Assembly (NCBI GenBank): GCA_945872285.1
Contig: CAMBZR010000026.1
Span: 1-37,280, forward strand
Direction: 5' to 3'
Length of the DNA: 37,280 nucleotides
DNA from: Bordetella parapertussis
GTDB taxonomy: Bacteria > Pseudomonadota > Gammaproteobacteria > Burkholderiales > Burkholderiaceae_B
Shown here: positions 25,114 through 32,315 of the stretch, one piece after another
Position numbering within the stretch: the stretch's first letter is position 1
How the letters are laid out: every line of letters starts with the position of its first letter
The notes under the pieces: generated by a model
What the model was told of the DNA's origin: nothing
What the model saw: only the letters and a program-made list of their open reading frames with translations
The model's database searches: none
Program-made: the position numbers and the translations under genes

Positions 25114-25980
25114 TTAGGCTGAAAAGCGATATAAACGCTGTGGGTTGTCGACCATCAATTGATGCAGCACATCAGGCTTGGGCGCAATCGCAGCCAGCGA
25201 GCTCACCAGTTCGCCATCATCGGGCACGTGAGTGTGATTAGGATGCGGCCAGTCGCTGCCCCAGACACAACGATCGGTGTAGTTGCGCACCAAATAGTTG
25301 GCAAACGGGATGCCTTGTTGGTAGGGAGGCTTTGAATCAATGCGATCAATGCCGCTGACCTTAACCATAAAGCCAGGTAACTCTAACAATCGGCAAAAAT
25401 CTTGAAAATGCGGGTGGTCGATCCCCAGATTGGCATCCACCCGACCCATGTGATCCATCACCACTGGTACCGCTGATTGCTTAAGCAAAGGCATTAAGTC
25501 TTTTGCATATTGCGCATGCAATTGAAGCTGCAAGTGCATTCCTAGCGGCTCAAGACGTTTGGTTAACGCGATGATTTGCTCGGGTGTTTCATGCACTTTA
25601 TAGCCTGGCATAAAGTGAAACCGTAGACCTCTAAAACCCACGCTGGCCAAGCGCTTCAGTTCGGCGTCGGTAACGTCGATTTTGACTAGCGCAATGCCTA
25701 GATAGCGCCCCTTGGCGGCCTGCATCGCGTCTTCAACCACGCTGTTGTCGTAACCATGTAAAAGGGTGTTCACGATGACGCAACGATCAATGCCTAGCTT
25801 TTTGTGCAAAGCAAAAAGAGCTTCTTTGGGTGCATCAACTGGGGTAAAGCCTCGCGATTCAGCGTATGGAAACTTGCTGCTAGGGCCAAAAATATGCACA
25901 TGCGAGTCAGTGGCGCCCGCCGGCAGTTTGATTTTTGCGTCAGACGGGGTGCGTGAAAAGGTCAAAATCGGTTCAGTCAT
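25114..25980 (-). CDS. Amidohydrolase-2 family metal-dependent hydrolase (LigI-like)
   Basis: The 288-residue TIM-barrel hydrolase has D-S-H-V-H-I-F-G-P (about residues 25-33, the HxH of strand 1), M-D-H-M-G-R (strand 6 His) and G-S-D-W-P-H-P (strand 8 Asp). These are typical of amidohydrolase-2 proteins such as 2-pyrone-4,6-dicarboxylate lactonase (LigI) and related lactonases. The group hydrolyses lactones or decarboxylates aromatic acids. It is the first gene of a three-gene operon with an SDR dehydrogenase and a Bug receptor, which suggests breakdown of an imported carboxylic lactone or acid. The exact substrate is unknown. Confidence 0.87.
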   Translation of the reverse strand: MTEPILTFSRTPSDAKIKLPAGATDSHVHIFGPSSKFPYAESRGFTPVDAPKEALFALHKKLGIDRCVIVNTLLHGYDNSVVEDAMQAAKGRYLGIALVKIDVTDAELKRLASVGFRGLRFHFMPGYKVHETPEQIIALTKRLEPLGMHLQLQLHAQYAKDLMPLLKQSAVPVVMDHMGRVDANLGIDHPHFQDFCRLLELPGFMVKVSGIDRIDSKPPYQQGIPFANYLVRNYTDRCVWGSDWPHPNHTHVPDDGELVSSLAAIAPKPDVLHQLMVDNPQRLYRFSA

Positions 25981-26089
25981 GGAGCGTCTCGAGTGTTGTG
26001 ATGGGCGTTGGCTTGTTTGGGGCTATTTTGACATAGGGCCGGGCAAGCCAAGTGGGGCTAGACAAACTGCGAAGTCAGGCAAAAAATGT

Positions 26090-26095
26090 TAGAAT
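26090..26095 (+). promoter_or_regulatory. -10 element of the tRNA promoter
   Basis: TAGAAT (5 of 6 matches to TATAAT) lies 30 bp before the first tRNA base. A convincing -35 hexamer is not visible at normal spacing. Confidence 0.4.
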
Positions 26096-26125
26096 CTTGG
26101 TCTTTGGTGAAATTGCCCAAAAAAT

Positions 26126-26202
26126 GGCGCATTAGCTCAGCCGGTTAGAGCGACGGAATCATAATCCGCAGGTCCCCTGTTCGAATCAGGGATGCGCCAC
26201 CA
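26126..26202 (+). tRNA. tRNA with anticodon CAT, probably elongator tRNA-Met
   Basis: The 77-nt gene includes an encoded CCA. The acceptor stem GGCGCAT pairs with ATGCGCC and the discriminator base is A. The D-arm is GCTC/GAGC. The anticodon arm is A-CGGA-ATCATAA-TCCG-C with anticodon CAT. The T-arm is CCCTG-TTCGAAT-CAGGG. The outermost anticodon-stem pair is an A-C mismatch. A CAT anticodon can also belong to tRNA-Ile2, read after lysidine modification, and I cannot fully exclude that. Its 3' 59 nt are repeated at 27112-27170, which makes it the target of a small integrated cassette. Confidence 0.93.
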
Positions 26203-26212
26203 GTTAAATCAA
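26144..26212. repeat. Left copy of the 69-bp tRNA-derived direct repeat (att-like)
   Basis: This copy runs from the D-arm of the tRNA to 10 nt past its CCA end. It matches 27112-27180 at 66 of 69 positions; the differences are at 26148, 26168 and 26205. Identity stops abruptly at the end of aaatcaa. A 3' tRNA duplication is the normal footprint of site-specific integration. Confidence 0.9.
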
Positions 26213-26239
26213 GGCTCTCAGCGATGTGAGCCTTTTTTT
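26211..26239 (+). terminator. Intrinsic terminator after the tRNA (supplied by the cassette)
   Basis: aaggctc and gagcctt form a 7-bp stem, extendable with one mismatch (ggctctca/tgtgagcc), followed by seven T. It begins exactly where the 69-bp repeat ends, so it lies on the inserted side and replaces the terminator that now lies at 27187-27213. Confidence 0.85.
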
Positions 26240-26243
26240 ATTT

Positions 26244-26400
26244 GCGCCCGGCATGGTGGCACTCTAGCGGGTGCAATTCCCGCCATAATTTGATCAGAAC
26301 GAAAGGAAGACTCCACCCCACTTTCAGGGGTGACGGTTGGCAAACGAGCCTGACGAGCATAAACTCAGGCAGGCAGGTCAAGCCTACAGATTGACTAGGC
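26244..26400 (+). other. Hairpin-rich non-coding leader upstream of the Zeta-like kinase
   Basis: No convincing ORF lies here. Three perfect stems are visible: gcggg/cccgc at 26267-26283 (7-nt loop), cacccc/ggggtg at 26314-26332 (7-nt loop) and gcctga/tcaggc at 26348-26370 (11-nt loop). A weaker gtcaa/ttgac pairing follows. It may be a structured 5' leader or small RNA that limits toxin translation. I do not recognise a known RNA family. Confidence 0.35.
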
Positions 26401-26413
26401 ATCCCAATACAAG

Positions 26414-26932
26414 TTGAACTTGAAAAAAATCATCATCATCGCAGGGCCTAACGGTGCGGGCAAAACCACGTTTGCACGTGATTTCTTGCCGGCAGAAGCG
26501 CACACCCTAAGATTTATCAACGCGGATTTGATTGCGGCAGGTTTGGCGCCATTTAACCCAGAGACTGCCGCCATAAAGGCCGCTCGTTTGATGTTGAAGG
26601 AAATTGATGCTTGCGTTGCCAAGGGCGAAAGCTTTGCGTTCGAAACGACGCTCTCAGGTTTGGCGTATTTGGGTAAGATTGAGTCTTGGCATCGGCTAGG
26701 GTATCAAATCAAGTTATGGTTTTTATCTTTGCCGACTGATGATGTTGCAGTTCAACGGGTAGCTAGTAGGGTGGCTCAGGGTGGGCACAATATTCCAGGG
26801 CTAGTGATTCGCAGGCGTTTTAAAGCAGGGTTGCATAATTTTCATACTCGCTACAGTAAGGTTGTAGACTCGTGGGCACTTTACGATAGTTATGTACGCC
26901 CTCCTAAGCTCATTGATTGGAGCGATAAATGA
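26414..26932 (+). CDS. Zeta-toxin-like P-loop kinase
   Basis: The protein has 172 residues and starts with hydrophobic strand K-K-I-I-I-I-A and Walker A G-P-N-G-A-G-K-T (residues 11-18). F-I-N-A-D-L-I-A-A-G-L and F-E-T-T-L-S-G follow, both typical of the Zeta-toxin/PezT-like kinase family. Members phosphorylate UDP-N-acetylglucosamine-type sugars or other small molecules, and many are toxins. It is much smaller than Zeta of plasmid pSM19035 and close to the short chromosomal forms. There is no in-frame ATG; the start is TTG at 26414 or 26420, with no clear ribosome-binding site, so translation may be low. Its stop overlaps the next gene by 4 nt. Toxicity is inferred, not shown. Confidence 0.8.
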   Translation: MNLKKIIIIAGPNGAGKTTFARDFLPAEAHTLRFINADLIAAGLAPFNPETAAIKAARLMLKEIDACVAKGESFAFETTLSGLAYLGKIESWHRLGYQIKLWFLSLPTDDVAVQRVASRVAQGGHNIPGLVIRRRFKAGLHNFHTRYSKVVDSWALYDSYVRPPKLIDWSDK

Positions 26933-27132
26933 ATCCAAAAGACATTCGCAAGTCTTCTGATCCTGATTTGGCTGGATCATACGCAGCCATGTTGCGCGCA
27001 GCGCGTTCGGCTGAGGACCTAGCAATTAAAACAAATACCAGCATTTTGGTGTCAGTCGATGGTAAAGACGTGCGACTTACCGCTGAGGACTTAATCAAAA
27101 TGCGTGATGCCGTTAAAGCGACGGAATCATAA
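26929..27132 (+). CDS. Small partner protein of the Zeta-like kinase (candidate antitoxin), 67 aa
   Basis: I do not recognise a domain. The protein is small and polar, with a likely helix (S-Y-A-A-M-L-R-A-A-R-S-A-E-D-L-A), a short strand pair (T-S-I-L-V-S-V-D-G-K-D-V-R-L) and a second helix (A-E-D-L-I-K-M-R-D-A-V-K). Its ATG overlaps the kinase stop (ATGA), so both are coupled, as in toxin-antitoxin pairs, here with the toxin first. The last six codons (V-K-A-T-E-S) and the stop TAA come from the tRNA-derived repeat; the TAA is part of the anticodon loop CATAA. The C-terminus is therefore set by the integration site. Antitoxin function is an inference from position and size. Confidence 0.7.
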   Translation: MNPKDIRKSSDPDLAGSYAAMLRAARSAEDLAIKTNTSILVSVDGKDVRLTAEDLIKMRDAVKATES

Positions 27133-27180
27133 TCCACAGGTCCCCTGTTCGAATCAGGGATGCGCCACCAGTAAAATCAA
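27112..27180. repeat. Right copy of the 69-bp tRNA-derived direct repeat (att-like, partial tRNA)
   Basis: This copy carries the tRNA from the D-arm to CCA plus 10 nt, but lacks the 5' acceptor strand and most of the D-arm, so it cannot make a tRNA. It differs from the left copy at 27116, 27136 and 27173; the change at 27136 breaks an anticodon-stem pair. It also encodes the end of the 67-codon partner gene. Confidence 0.9.
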
Positions 27181-27186
27181 TGACTT

Positions 27187-27213
27187 AGCCCAACTCACAA
27201 GGTTGGGTTTTTT
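27187..27213 (+). terminator. Intrinsic terminator after the right repeat (probably the original tRNA terminator)
   Basis: cccaac and gttggg pair around a 7-nt loop, followed by six T. A competing 9-bp perfect pairing (tagcccaac at 27186-27194 with gttgggcta at 27215-27223) is also possible. It ends transcription of the cassette and was presumably the tRNA terminator before insertion. Confidence 0.8.
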
Positions 27214-27312
27214 CGTTGGGCTATCACTGGGCTAGCGGCGGGATGCAAATGAGCGATGGCTAATTAGATTTTTTGACCACAGAAGTTGGTAGTACACCGC
27301 AAAAAAATCAGT

Positions 27313-27329
27313 TTGCTGCATAGCAGCAA
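27313..27329. promoter_or_regulatory. Palindrome upstream of the CoA-ligase/Liv operon (possible operator)
   Basis: ttgctgc and gcagcaa are perfect 7-bp arms around ata. It lies 120 bp before the first gene of the operon, in a gap (27224-27448) where I see no other gene or RNA. A regulator-binding site is possible; no -10/-35 pair stands out. Confidence 0.35.
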
Positions 27330-27448
27330 GCCTATCGATGCGATCAGAGGCTGTATAACAGCGTAAGACTCATGCAAGCTCAGCCCGTTTCAATGTCGCG
27401 TACCTATAAAAGGGGGCATACTTATGTCAAAACGGAGGTCACTTAAGC

Positions 27449-29416
27449 ATGCCTAGTCCGTCACACCGCAACGCTGGTCAATTACTTGAGGCAACATTTC
27501 CTCGGTTGTTGCTCGAGCATGCGCGTGTGCGACCCGCTCACCCGGCTTACCGCGAGAAATATTTAGGTATTTGGCAAACAGAGTCTTGGTCAGAAGCTGC
27601 GATTAAAGTTCGTGAGCTCGCTTGTGGACTGGCCAGTAAAGGTTTTACGCGCGGTGTGACGTTAGGCATTATTGGTGATAACCGGCCGCGGTTATACCAG
27701 GCGATGTTAGCCGCCCATGCCTTGGGTGGGACGCCCGTCCCGCTTTATCAAGATGCCGTCGCAACTGAAATGACCTATGTGCTGCAGGATGCCGAGATCG
27801 GCTTTGCATTTGCAGAGGATCAAGAGCAGGTCGATAAGTTGCTTGAGATCGCGGATAACCTACCCGCGCTGCGCCATATTTTTTATCTTGATCCAAGAGG
27901 GATGCGAGCCTACGACGACAAACGCCTTTGCTTTATTGATGATCTGCTCAGTCAAGGGCGCGCTTACAACCAATCACAACCTAATTTTTTTGATATGCAA
28001 GTCGCTCTCGGCAAGTCGAGTGATGTGAGCGTCATTCTTTATACATCCGGGACCACTGGCAAGCCTAAAGGGGTATGTCAAACCCATGCCTCCATGATTG
28101 GCGCGGGTCGAGGTTCCTGTGAGGTGGATGCGTTATCGCCAGCAGATGGTGTGATGGCGTATTTGCCAATGGCATGGGTAGGCGATTTTCTATTCTCGAT
28201 GGCCCAATGCCTGGCCTCGGGCTTTACAGTTAATTGCCCGGAAGCCCGCGAGACCATTAGTACGGATATGAAGGAAATTGGCCCGACCTATTATTTCGCG
28301 CCACCTCGCGTATACGAAGGTCTTCTCACCTCTGTCACTATTCGCATGGAGGACGCCGGTCGTATCAAACGACAGATGTTCGATTTCTTTATGCAGGTCG
28401 CCGGCCGTTGCGGCGCCGAGCTGCTAGACGGCAAGGCTGTGTCGGTTGGTCAGCGAATCCTTTACTTCATAGGTAATCTATTGGTCTATGGGCCGTTACG
28501 AAATAATCTTGGTATGAGCAATATACGCGTCGCCTACACCGCGGGCGAAGCAATTGGTCCAGATCTCTTTAGGTTCTATCGGTCAATCGGGGTGAACCTT
28601 AAGCAGCTCTATGGGCAGACTGAAACTTGCGCCTATGTCTGTATACAACGTGATGGCCAGGTCAAATACGACTCTGTAGGAAAACCTTCGCCTGGAGTTG
28701 AGGTCAAGATTGGGCAAAACAGTGAGGTCTTGGTACGCGGTGTATCGATGATGGATCACTATTGTAAGAATGACGCCGCAACCGAAGAGGCGTTCGATGC
28801 GGATGGCTACTTCTGCACAGGTGACGCCGGCGTCATTGATAACGATGGGGACCTGCGGATCATTGATCGAGCCAAAGATGTTTCGACGCTCGCAAATGGG
28901 AAGGTGTTTGCACCGAAGTACATTGAAAATAAATTAAAGTTCTTTAGCTATATCAAAGAGGCTGTTGTATTTGGTTCTGGTCGCGAAACCATCAGCGCCT
29001 TTGTGAATATCGATCTTGAAGCTGTTGGTAACTGGGCTGAGCGGCGTAACATTGCGTACAGTGGATACGTCGATTTGGCGGGTAATCAAGCCGTTGCTGA
29101 ATTAATTAGCAGCTGTATTGAAAAGATGAATAAGGAGCTATCCAAGGAAATCATGCTTGGACATGCTCAGATCTCTAAGTTTCTTGTGTTGCACAAGGAG
29201 CTCGATCCCGACGACGATGAGCTGACGCGCACTCGCAAAGTCCGGCGTGGCTTCGTTGAGAGTAAATATGCCCCGCTAGTCAGTGCGATTTATAGCGGAT
29301 TGCCTGAGCAGTTCATTGCGACACAAGTGCGTTTTGAAGACGGACGCGAGGGCGTGGTCTCGGCTACGCTGAAGGTGCATGATGTCCCTACATTTTTGAA
29401 TAGCAGGGACTGCTAA
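27449..29416 (+). CDS. AMP-forming long-chain acyl-CoA synthetase family protein
   Basis: The 655-residue protein belongs to the adenylate-forming (ANL) family. The AMP/phosphate loop is I-L-Y-T-S-G-T-T-G-K-P-K-G (about residues 197-209). L-Y-G-Q-T-E-T, Y-F-C-T-G-D-A-G-V and I-I-D-R-A-K-D-V complete the core motifs. The long form and A-N-G-K-V-F-A-P-K-Y-I-E-N resemble bacterial long-chain acyl-CoA synthetases. It makes acyl-CoA from a carboxylic acid, ATP and CoA. A strong ribosome-binding site (GGAGG) lies 9 nt before the ATG. Its stop overlaps the livG-like start by 1 nt. Position at the head of a Liv-type importer operon suggests that it activates the imported acid. Confidence 0.9.
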   Translation: MPSPSHRNAGQLLEATFPRLLLEHARVRPAHPAYREKYLGIWQTESWSEAAIKVRELACGLASKGFTRGVTLGIIGDNRPRLYQAMLAAHALGGTPVPLYQDAVATEMTYVLQDAEIGFAFAEDQEQVDKLLEIADNLPALRHIFYLDPRGMRAYDDKRLCFIDDLLSQGRAYNQSQPNFFDMQVALGKSSDVSVILYTSGTTGKPKGVCQTHASMIGAGRGSCEVDALSPADGVMAYLPMAWVGDFLFSMAQCLASGFTVNCPEARETISTDMKEIGPTYYFAPPRVYEGLLTSVTIRMEDAGRIKRQMFDFFMQVAGRCGAELLDGKAVSVGQRILYFIGNLLVYGPLRNNLGMSNIRVAYTAGEAIGPDLFRFYRSIGVNLKQLYGQTETCAYVCIQRDGQVKYDSVGKPSPGVEVKIGQNSEVLVRGVSMMDHYCKNDAATEEAFDADGYFCTGDAGVIDNDGDLRIIDRAKDVSTLANGKVFAPKYIENKLKFFSYIKEAVVFGSGRETISAFVNIDLEAVGNWAERRNIAYSGYVDLAGNQAVAELISSCIEKMNKELSKEIMLGHAQISKFLVLHKELDPDDDELTRTRKVRRGFVESKYAPLVSAIYSGLPEQFIATQVRFEDGREGVVSATLKVHDVPTFLNSRDC

Positions 29417-30201
29417 TGGCAACTCGGCAAATTGGTGATGTCATTTTAGAGGTTCAAAACATCAGCCTAAGCTTTGGGGGGGTCAAGGCACTGACAGACA
29501 TTTCATTTAATGTGAAAGAGCATGAGATTCGAGCGATCATCGGTCCAAATGGTGCTGGAAAAAGTTCGATGTTGAACTGTATTAATGGTGTGTACACACC
29601 TCAGTCGGGATCAATTACTTTTCGCGGTCAAACATTTAGTCATATGAATAGCCGCCAAGTTGCCGAAATGGGTGTCGCACGTACCTTCCAGAATTTGGCA
29701 CTTTTCAAAGGGATGAGCGTGATCGACAACATCATGACTGGCCGTAACCTGCACATCCGGAGCAACATACTGTTGCAAGCACTGCGTTGGGGTCCCGCAG
29801 AACGTGAAGAAATTATTCATCGCGAGAAAGTTGAGCACATCATTGATTTTTTAGAGATTCAGGCTTACAGAAAAATCCCGGTAGGCCAACTTCCCTATGG
29901 CTTACAAAAACGCGTGGATCTAGCCCGTGCGCTTGCAATGGAGCCCCAGGTATTGCTGCTCGATGAACCCATGGCGGGTATGAACGTCGAAGAAAAGCAA
30001 GATATGTGTCGCTTCATCATGGACGTTAAGGATGAGTTTGGGACAACTATTGTCCTGATCGAGCATGATATGGGCGTGGTGATGGATATTAGTGATCGTG
30101 TGGTGGTGTTGGACTACGGGAAAAAGATTGGTGACGGTTCCCCCGAAGAAGTTCGCACGAATGATGAGGTGATTCAAGCCTATCTGGGCACGTCGCACTA
30201 A
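29416..30201 (+). CDS. livG: Liv-type ABC transporter ATP-binding protein (LivG-like)
   Basis: The 261-residue ATPase has Walker A I-G-P-N-G-A-G-K-S-S (about residues 42-51) and signature L-P-Y-G-L-Q-K-R-V-D-L-A-R-A, the YG form typical of LivG. Walker B is V-L-L-L-D-E-P-M-A-G-M-N and the H-loop is L-I-E-H-D-M. It pairs with the LivF-like ATPase at 33721 to drive LivH/LivM. The substrate is probably not a branched-chain amino acid, given the ligase genes in the operon. The symbol gives family, not proven function. Confidence 0.9.
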   Translation: MATRQIGDVILEVQNISLSFGGVKALTDISFNVKEHEIRAIIGPNGAGKSSMLNCINGVYTPQSGSITFRGQTFSHMNSRQVAEMGVARTFQNLALFKGMSVIDNIMTGRNLHIRSNILLQALRWGPAEREEIIHREKVEHIIDFLEIQAYRKIPVGQLPYGLQKRVDLARALAMEPQVLLLDEPMAGMNVEEKQDMCRFIMDVKDEFGTTIVLIEHDMGVVMDISDRVVVLDYGKKIGDGSPEEVRTNDEVIQAYLGTSH

Positions 30202-30215
30202 ACACGGAGATATAG

Positions 30216-31145
30216 ATGGCGTTTTTCCTCGAGACCATGCTTGGTGGACTGATGGCAGGAGTGCTGTACTCGGTGGTCGCTCTCGGTTTTGTGCTTATTT
30301 TTAAGGCATCGGGTGTTTTTAACTTTGCACAAGGTGCGATGGTGCTATTTGCCGCTCTGGCGATGGCGCGCTTCTCTGAGTGGGTCCCAGTTTGGCTAGG
30401 TTTTGAAAGTCAAGTATTGGCCAATGTCATTGCATTCGCGTTGGCTGCACTTTGCATGTTGGTTTTTGCTTGGTTAGTCGAGCGCTTAGTGTTGCGCCAC
30501 CTAGTCAATCAGGAAGCTGTCACGCTGCTAATGGCAACATTAGGTATCACGTACTTTCTTGACGGTTTTGGGCAGACCATCTTTGGTAGCGCAGTCTATC
30601 GAATCAACGTCGGTATGCCTAAAGAGCCTATTTTTGTCTTGGATAACGTATTTCAAGGCGGTTTGTTAGTCAACAAAGAGGATTTGATTGCTGCGTTAAT
30701 CGCTGCGACGCTCGTAGCCGTGCTTTCGTTGTTTTTTCAGAAAACTACAACAGGTCGAGCGCTTCGAGCGGTGGCCGACGACCATCAAGCCGCTCAATCC
30801 ATCGGAATCCCTCTGAACCGCATGTGGGTCATCGTCTGGTTTGTGGCTGGGATCACAGCGTTAGTTGCTGGCATTATCTGGGGATCCAAGATTGGTGTGC
30901 AATTTTCTTTGACAACCGTAGCACTGAAGGCTTTGCCGGTCATCATACTTGGGGGCTTGACATCGGTTCCCGGCGCAATTGTGGGTGGTTTGATTATTGG
31001 AGTCGGCGAGAAGCTTTCCGAGGTTTACTTGGGTCCGATGGTTGGAGGCGGTATAGAAATTTGGTTCGCTTATGTTTTAGCGCTTGTGTTCCTACTGTTC
31101 AGGCCGCAAGGTTTGTTCGGTGAAAAAATCATTGACCGGGTCTAG
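30216..31145 (+). CDS. livH: Liv-type ABC transporter permease (LivH-like)
   Basis: The 309-residue protein has about eight hydrophobic segments. It carries F-N-F-A-Q-G-A-M (about residues 35-42), A-L-R-A-V-A-D-D-H-Q-A-A (the cytoplasmic loop to the ATPase) and I-L-G-G-L-T-S-V-P-G-A-I-V-G-G, all LivH hallmarks. An ACGGAGATATAG stretch before the ATG is a good ribosome-binding site. It forms the inner-membrane channel with the LivM-like protein that follows. Confidence 0.9.
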   Translation: MAFFLETMLGGLMAGVLYSVVALGFVLIFKASGVFNFAQGAMVLFAALAMARFSEWVPVWLGFESQVLANVIAFALAALCMLVFAWLVERLVLRHLVNQEAVTLLMATLGITYFLDGFGQTIFGSAVYRINVGMPKEPIFVLDNVFQGGLLVNKEDLIAALIAATLVAVLSLFFQKTTTGRALRAVADDHQAAQSIGIPLNRMWVIVWFVAGITALVAGIIWGSKIGVQFSLTTVALKALPVIILGGLTSVPGAIVGGLIIGVGEKLSEVYLGPMVGGGIEIWFAYVLALVFLLFRPQGLFGEKIIDRV

Positions 31146-31154
31146 GTGGCGCGC

Positions 31155-32231
31155 ATGTTTTACAGAGAAAACGGCCAGTTCAAGATTGCTTATCGCGCTG
31201 ATCAGCAGATTTTTCCGATCGCGCAAGATCGCTGGACGGTTCTCGCCTTAATTGCGTTCGCGTTCCTTGCAGTTCCTTTTCTTGCAGATGGGTATCTGTT
31301 TCGAGCGATTCTAATTCCCTTTGTCATCCTGTCGTTGGCTGCTATCGGTGTCAACATCTTGGTGGGGTACTGCGGCCAAATCTCGCTTGGGTCAGGGGCT
31401 TTTATGGCGGTAGGTGCCTACATGGCCTATAACGTTTTTGTTCGAATTGATGGTGCGCCTCTGATTCTGGCTCTGTTGGCTGGTGGTTTTTTTGCCATGC
31501 TGGTTGGTATCGTCTTCGGTGTGCCGAGCCTGCGTGTCAAGGGGCTTTATTTAGCTGTCGCCACACTCGCTGCGCAGTTTTTTTGTGACTGGGCATTTTC
31601 TCGAATCAATTGGTTTACCAACAATAGTTCTTCGGGCTCTGTTGCTGTATCCAATCTCAGTTTTTTAGGCTGGCAAATTGATACGCCGGTAGAAAAGTAT
31701 CTGTTTTGCTTGACGTTTACCGCGGTGTTTGCGCTCTTGGCTAAGAACTTGGTGCGAGGTGCGATCGGTCGGGAATGGATGGCTATTCGTGATATGGACG
31801 TGGCGGCTGCGGTGATTGGTATTCAACCGATGTACGCCAAGCTCAGTGCGTTTGCGGTGAGTTCGTTCATCATTGGTGTGGCCGGAGCTCTGTGGGCTTT
31901 CGTACATCTAGGTTCCTGGGAGCCCGCTGCGTTTTCGATTGATCGCTCGTTTCAATTGCTATTTATGGTGATCATAGGAGGGATGGGCTCCATCATGGGG
32001 AGCTTCTTCGGAGCAGCCTTTATTGTTGTCCTACCGATATTTCTCAATCAGGCTCTGCCTTGGGTCGGTAGTCTTGTTGGCGCAACAGTTTCTACCGCAA
32101 TGATTTCGCATGCGGAGTACATGATTTTTGGCGGTCTTATTGTCTGGTTTCTCATTGCGGAACCCCATGGTTTAGCCAAACTTTGGAGCATTGGAAAACA
32201 GAAAATGCGTTTGTGGCCGTTCCCGCACTGA
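31155..32231 (+). CDS. livM: Liv-type ABC transporter permease (LivM-like)
   Basis: From the ATG at 31155 the protein has 358 residues. Family motifs are G-Y-C-G-Q-I-S-L-G-S-G-A-F-M-A-V-G-A-Y, then V-K-G-L-Y-L-A-V-A-T-L-A and I-G-G-M-G-S-I-M-G-S-F-F-G-A. About ten hydrophobic stretches are seen. An AGGTGG five bases before this ATG supports it over the GTG at 31146, which lies inside that ribosome-binding site directly after the livH stop. The protein starts M-F-Y-R-E-N-G-Q-F-K, usual for the relatives found with aromatic-acid-type transporters as I remember them. Confidence 0.88.
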   Translation: MFYRENGQFKIAYRADQQIFPIAQDRWTVLALIAFAFLAVPFLADGYLFRAILIPFVILSLAAIGVNILVGYCGQISLGSGAFMAVGAYMAYNVFVRIDGAPLILALLAGGFFAMLVGIVFGVPSLRVKGLYLAVATLAAQFFCDWAFSRINWFTNNSSSGSVAVSNLSFLGWQIDTPVEKYLFCLTFTAVFALLAKNLVRGAIGREWMAIRDMDVAAAVIGIQPMYAKLSAFAVSSFIIGVAGALWAFVHLGSWEPAAFSIDRSFQLLFMVIIGGMGSIMGSFFGAAFIVVLPIFLNQALPWVGSLVGATVSTAMISHAEYMIFGGLIVWFLIAEPHGLAKLWSIGKQKMRLWPFPH

Positions 32232-32315
32232 TTTTTTACCTCAGTACTCTGACCACACCCAGAGGCCTAAGGCTTTCGCTGCATTCACTGGTGTTTAATT
32301 GATAGGAGACAAACC

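Larger units (their letters stand above)
26213..27180 (+). mobile_element. 968-bp tRNA-integrated cassette carrying a Zeta-like kinase and a small partner gene
   Basis: The unit between equivalent points of the two 69-bp repeats is 968 bp. It holds a terminator, a hairpin-rich leader, a P-loop kinase gene and a 67-codon gene, then a tRNA 3' copy. There is no integrase, transposase or inverted terminal repeat, so movement must depend on a recombinase in trans or the rest was deleted. The architecture resembles a minimal genomic island at a tRNA 3' end. A toxin-antitoxin pair would explain how such a small piece is kept. Confidence 0.75.

Noticed and set aside
26267..26283. A third, degenerate tRNA fragment (T-arm-like hairpin)
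   Set aside because: The 5-bp stem and 7-nt loop fit a T-arm, but the flanks give no acceptor stem or CCA and show no match to the tRNA repeats.
27112..27170. A second tRNA gene
   Set aside because: The 5' acceptor strand and most of the D-arm are absent, and an anticodon-stem pair is broken, so it is only a repeat copy.
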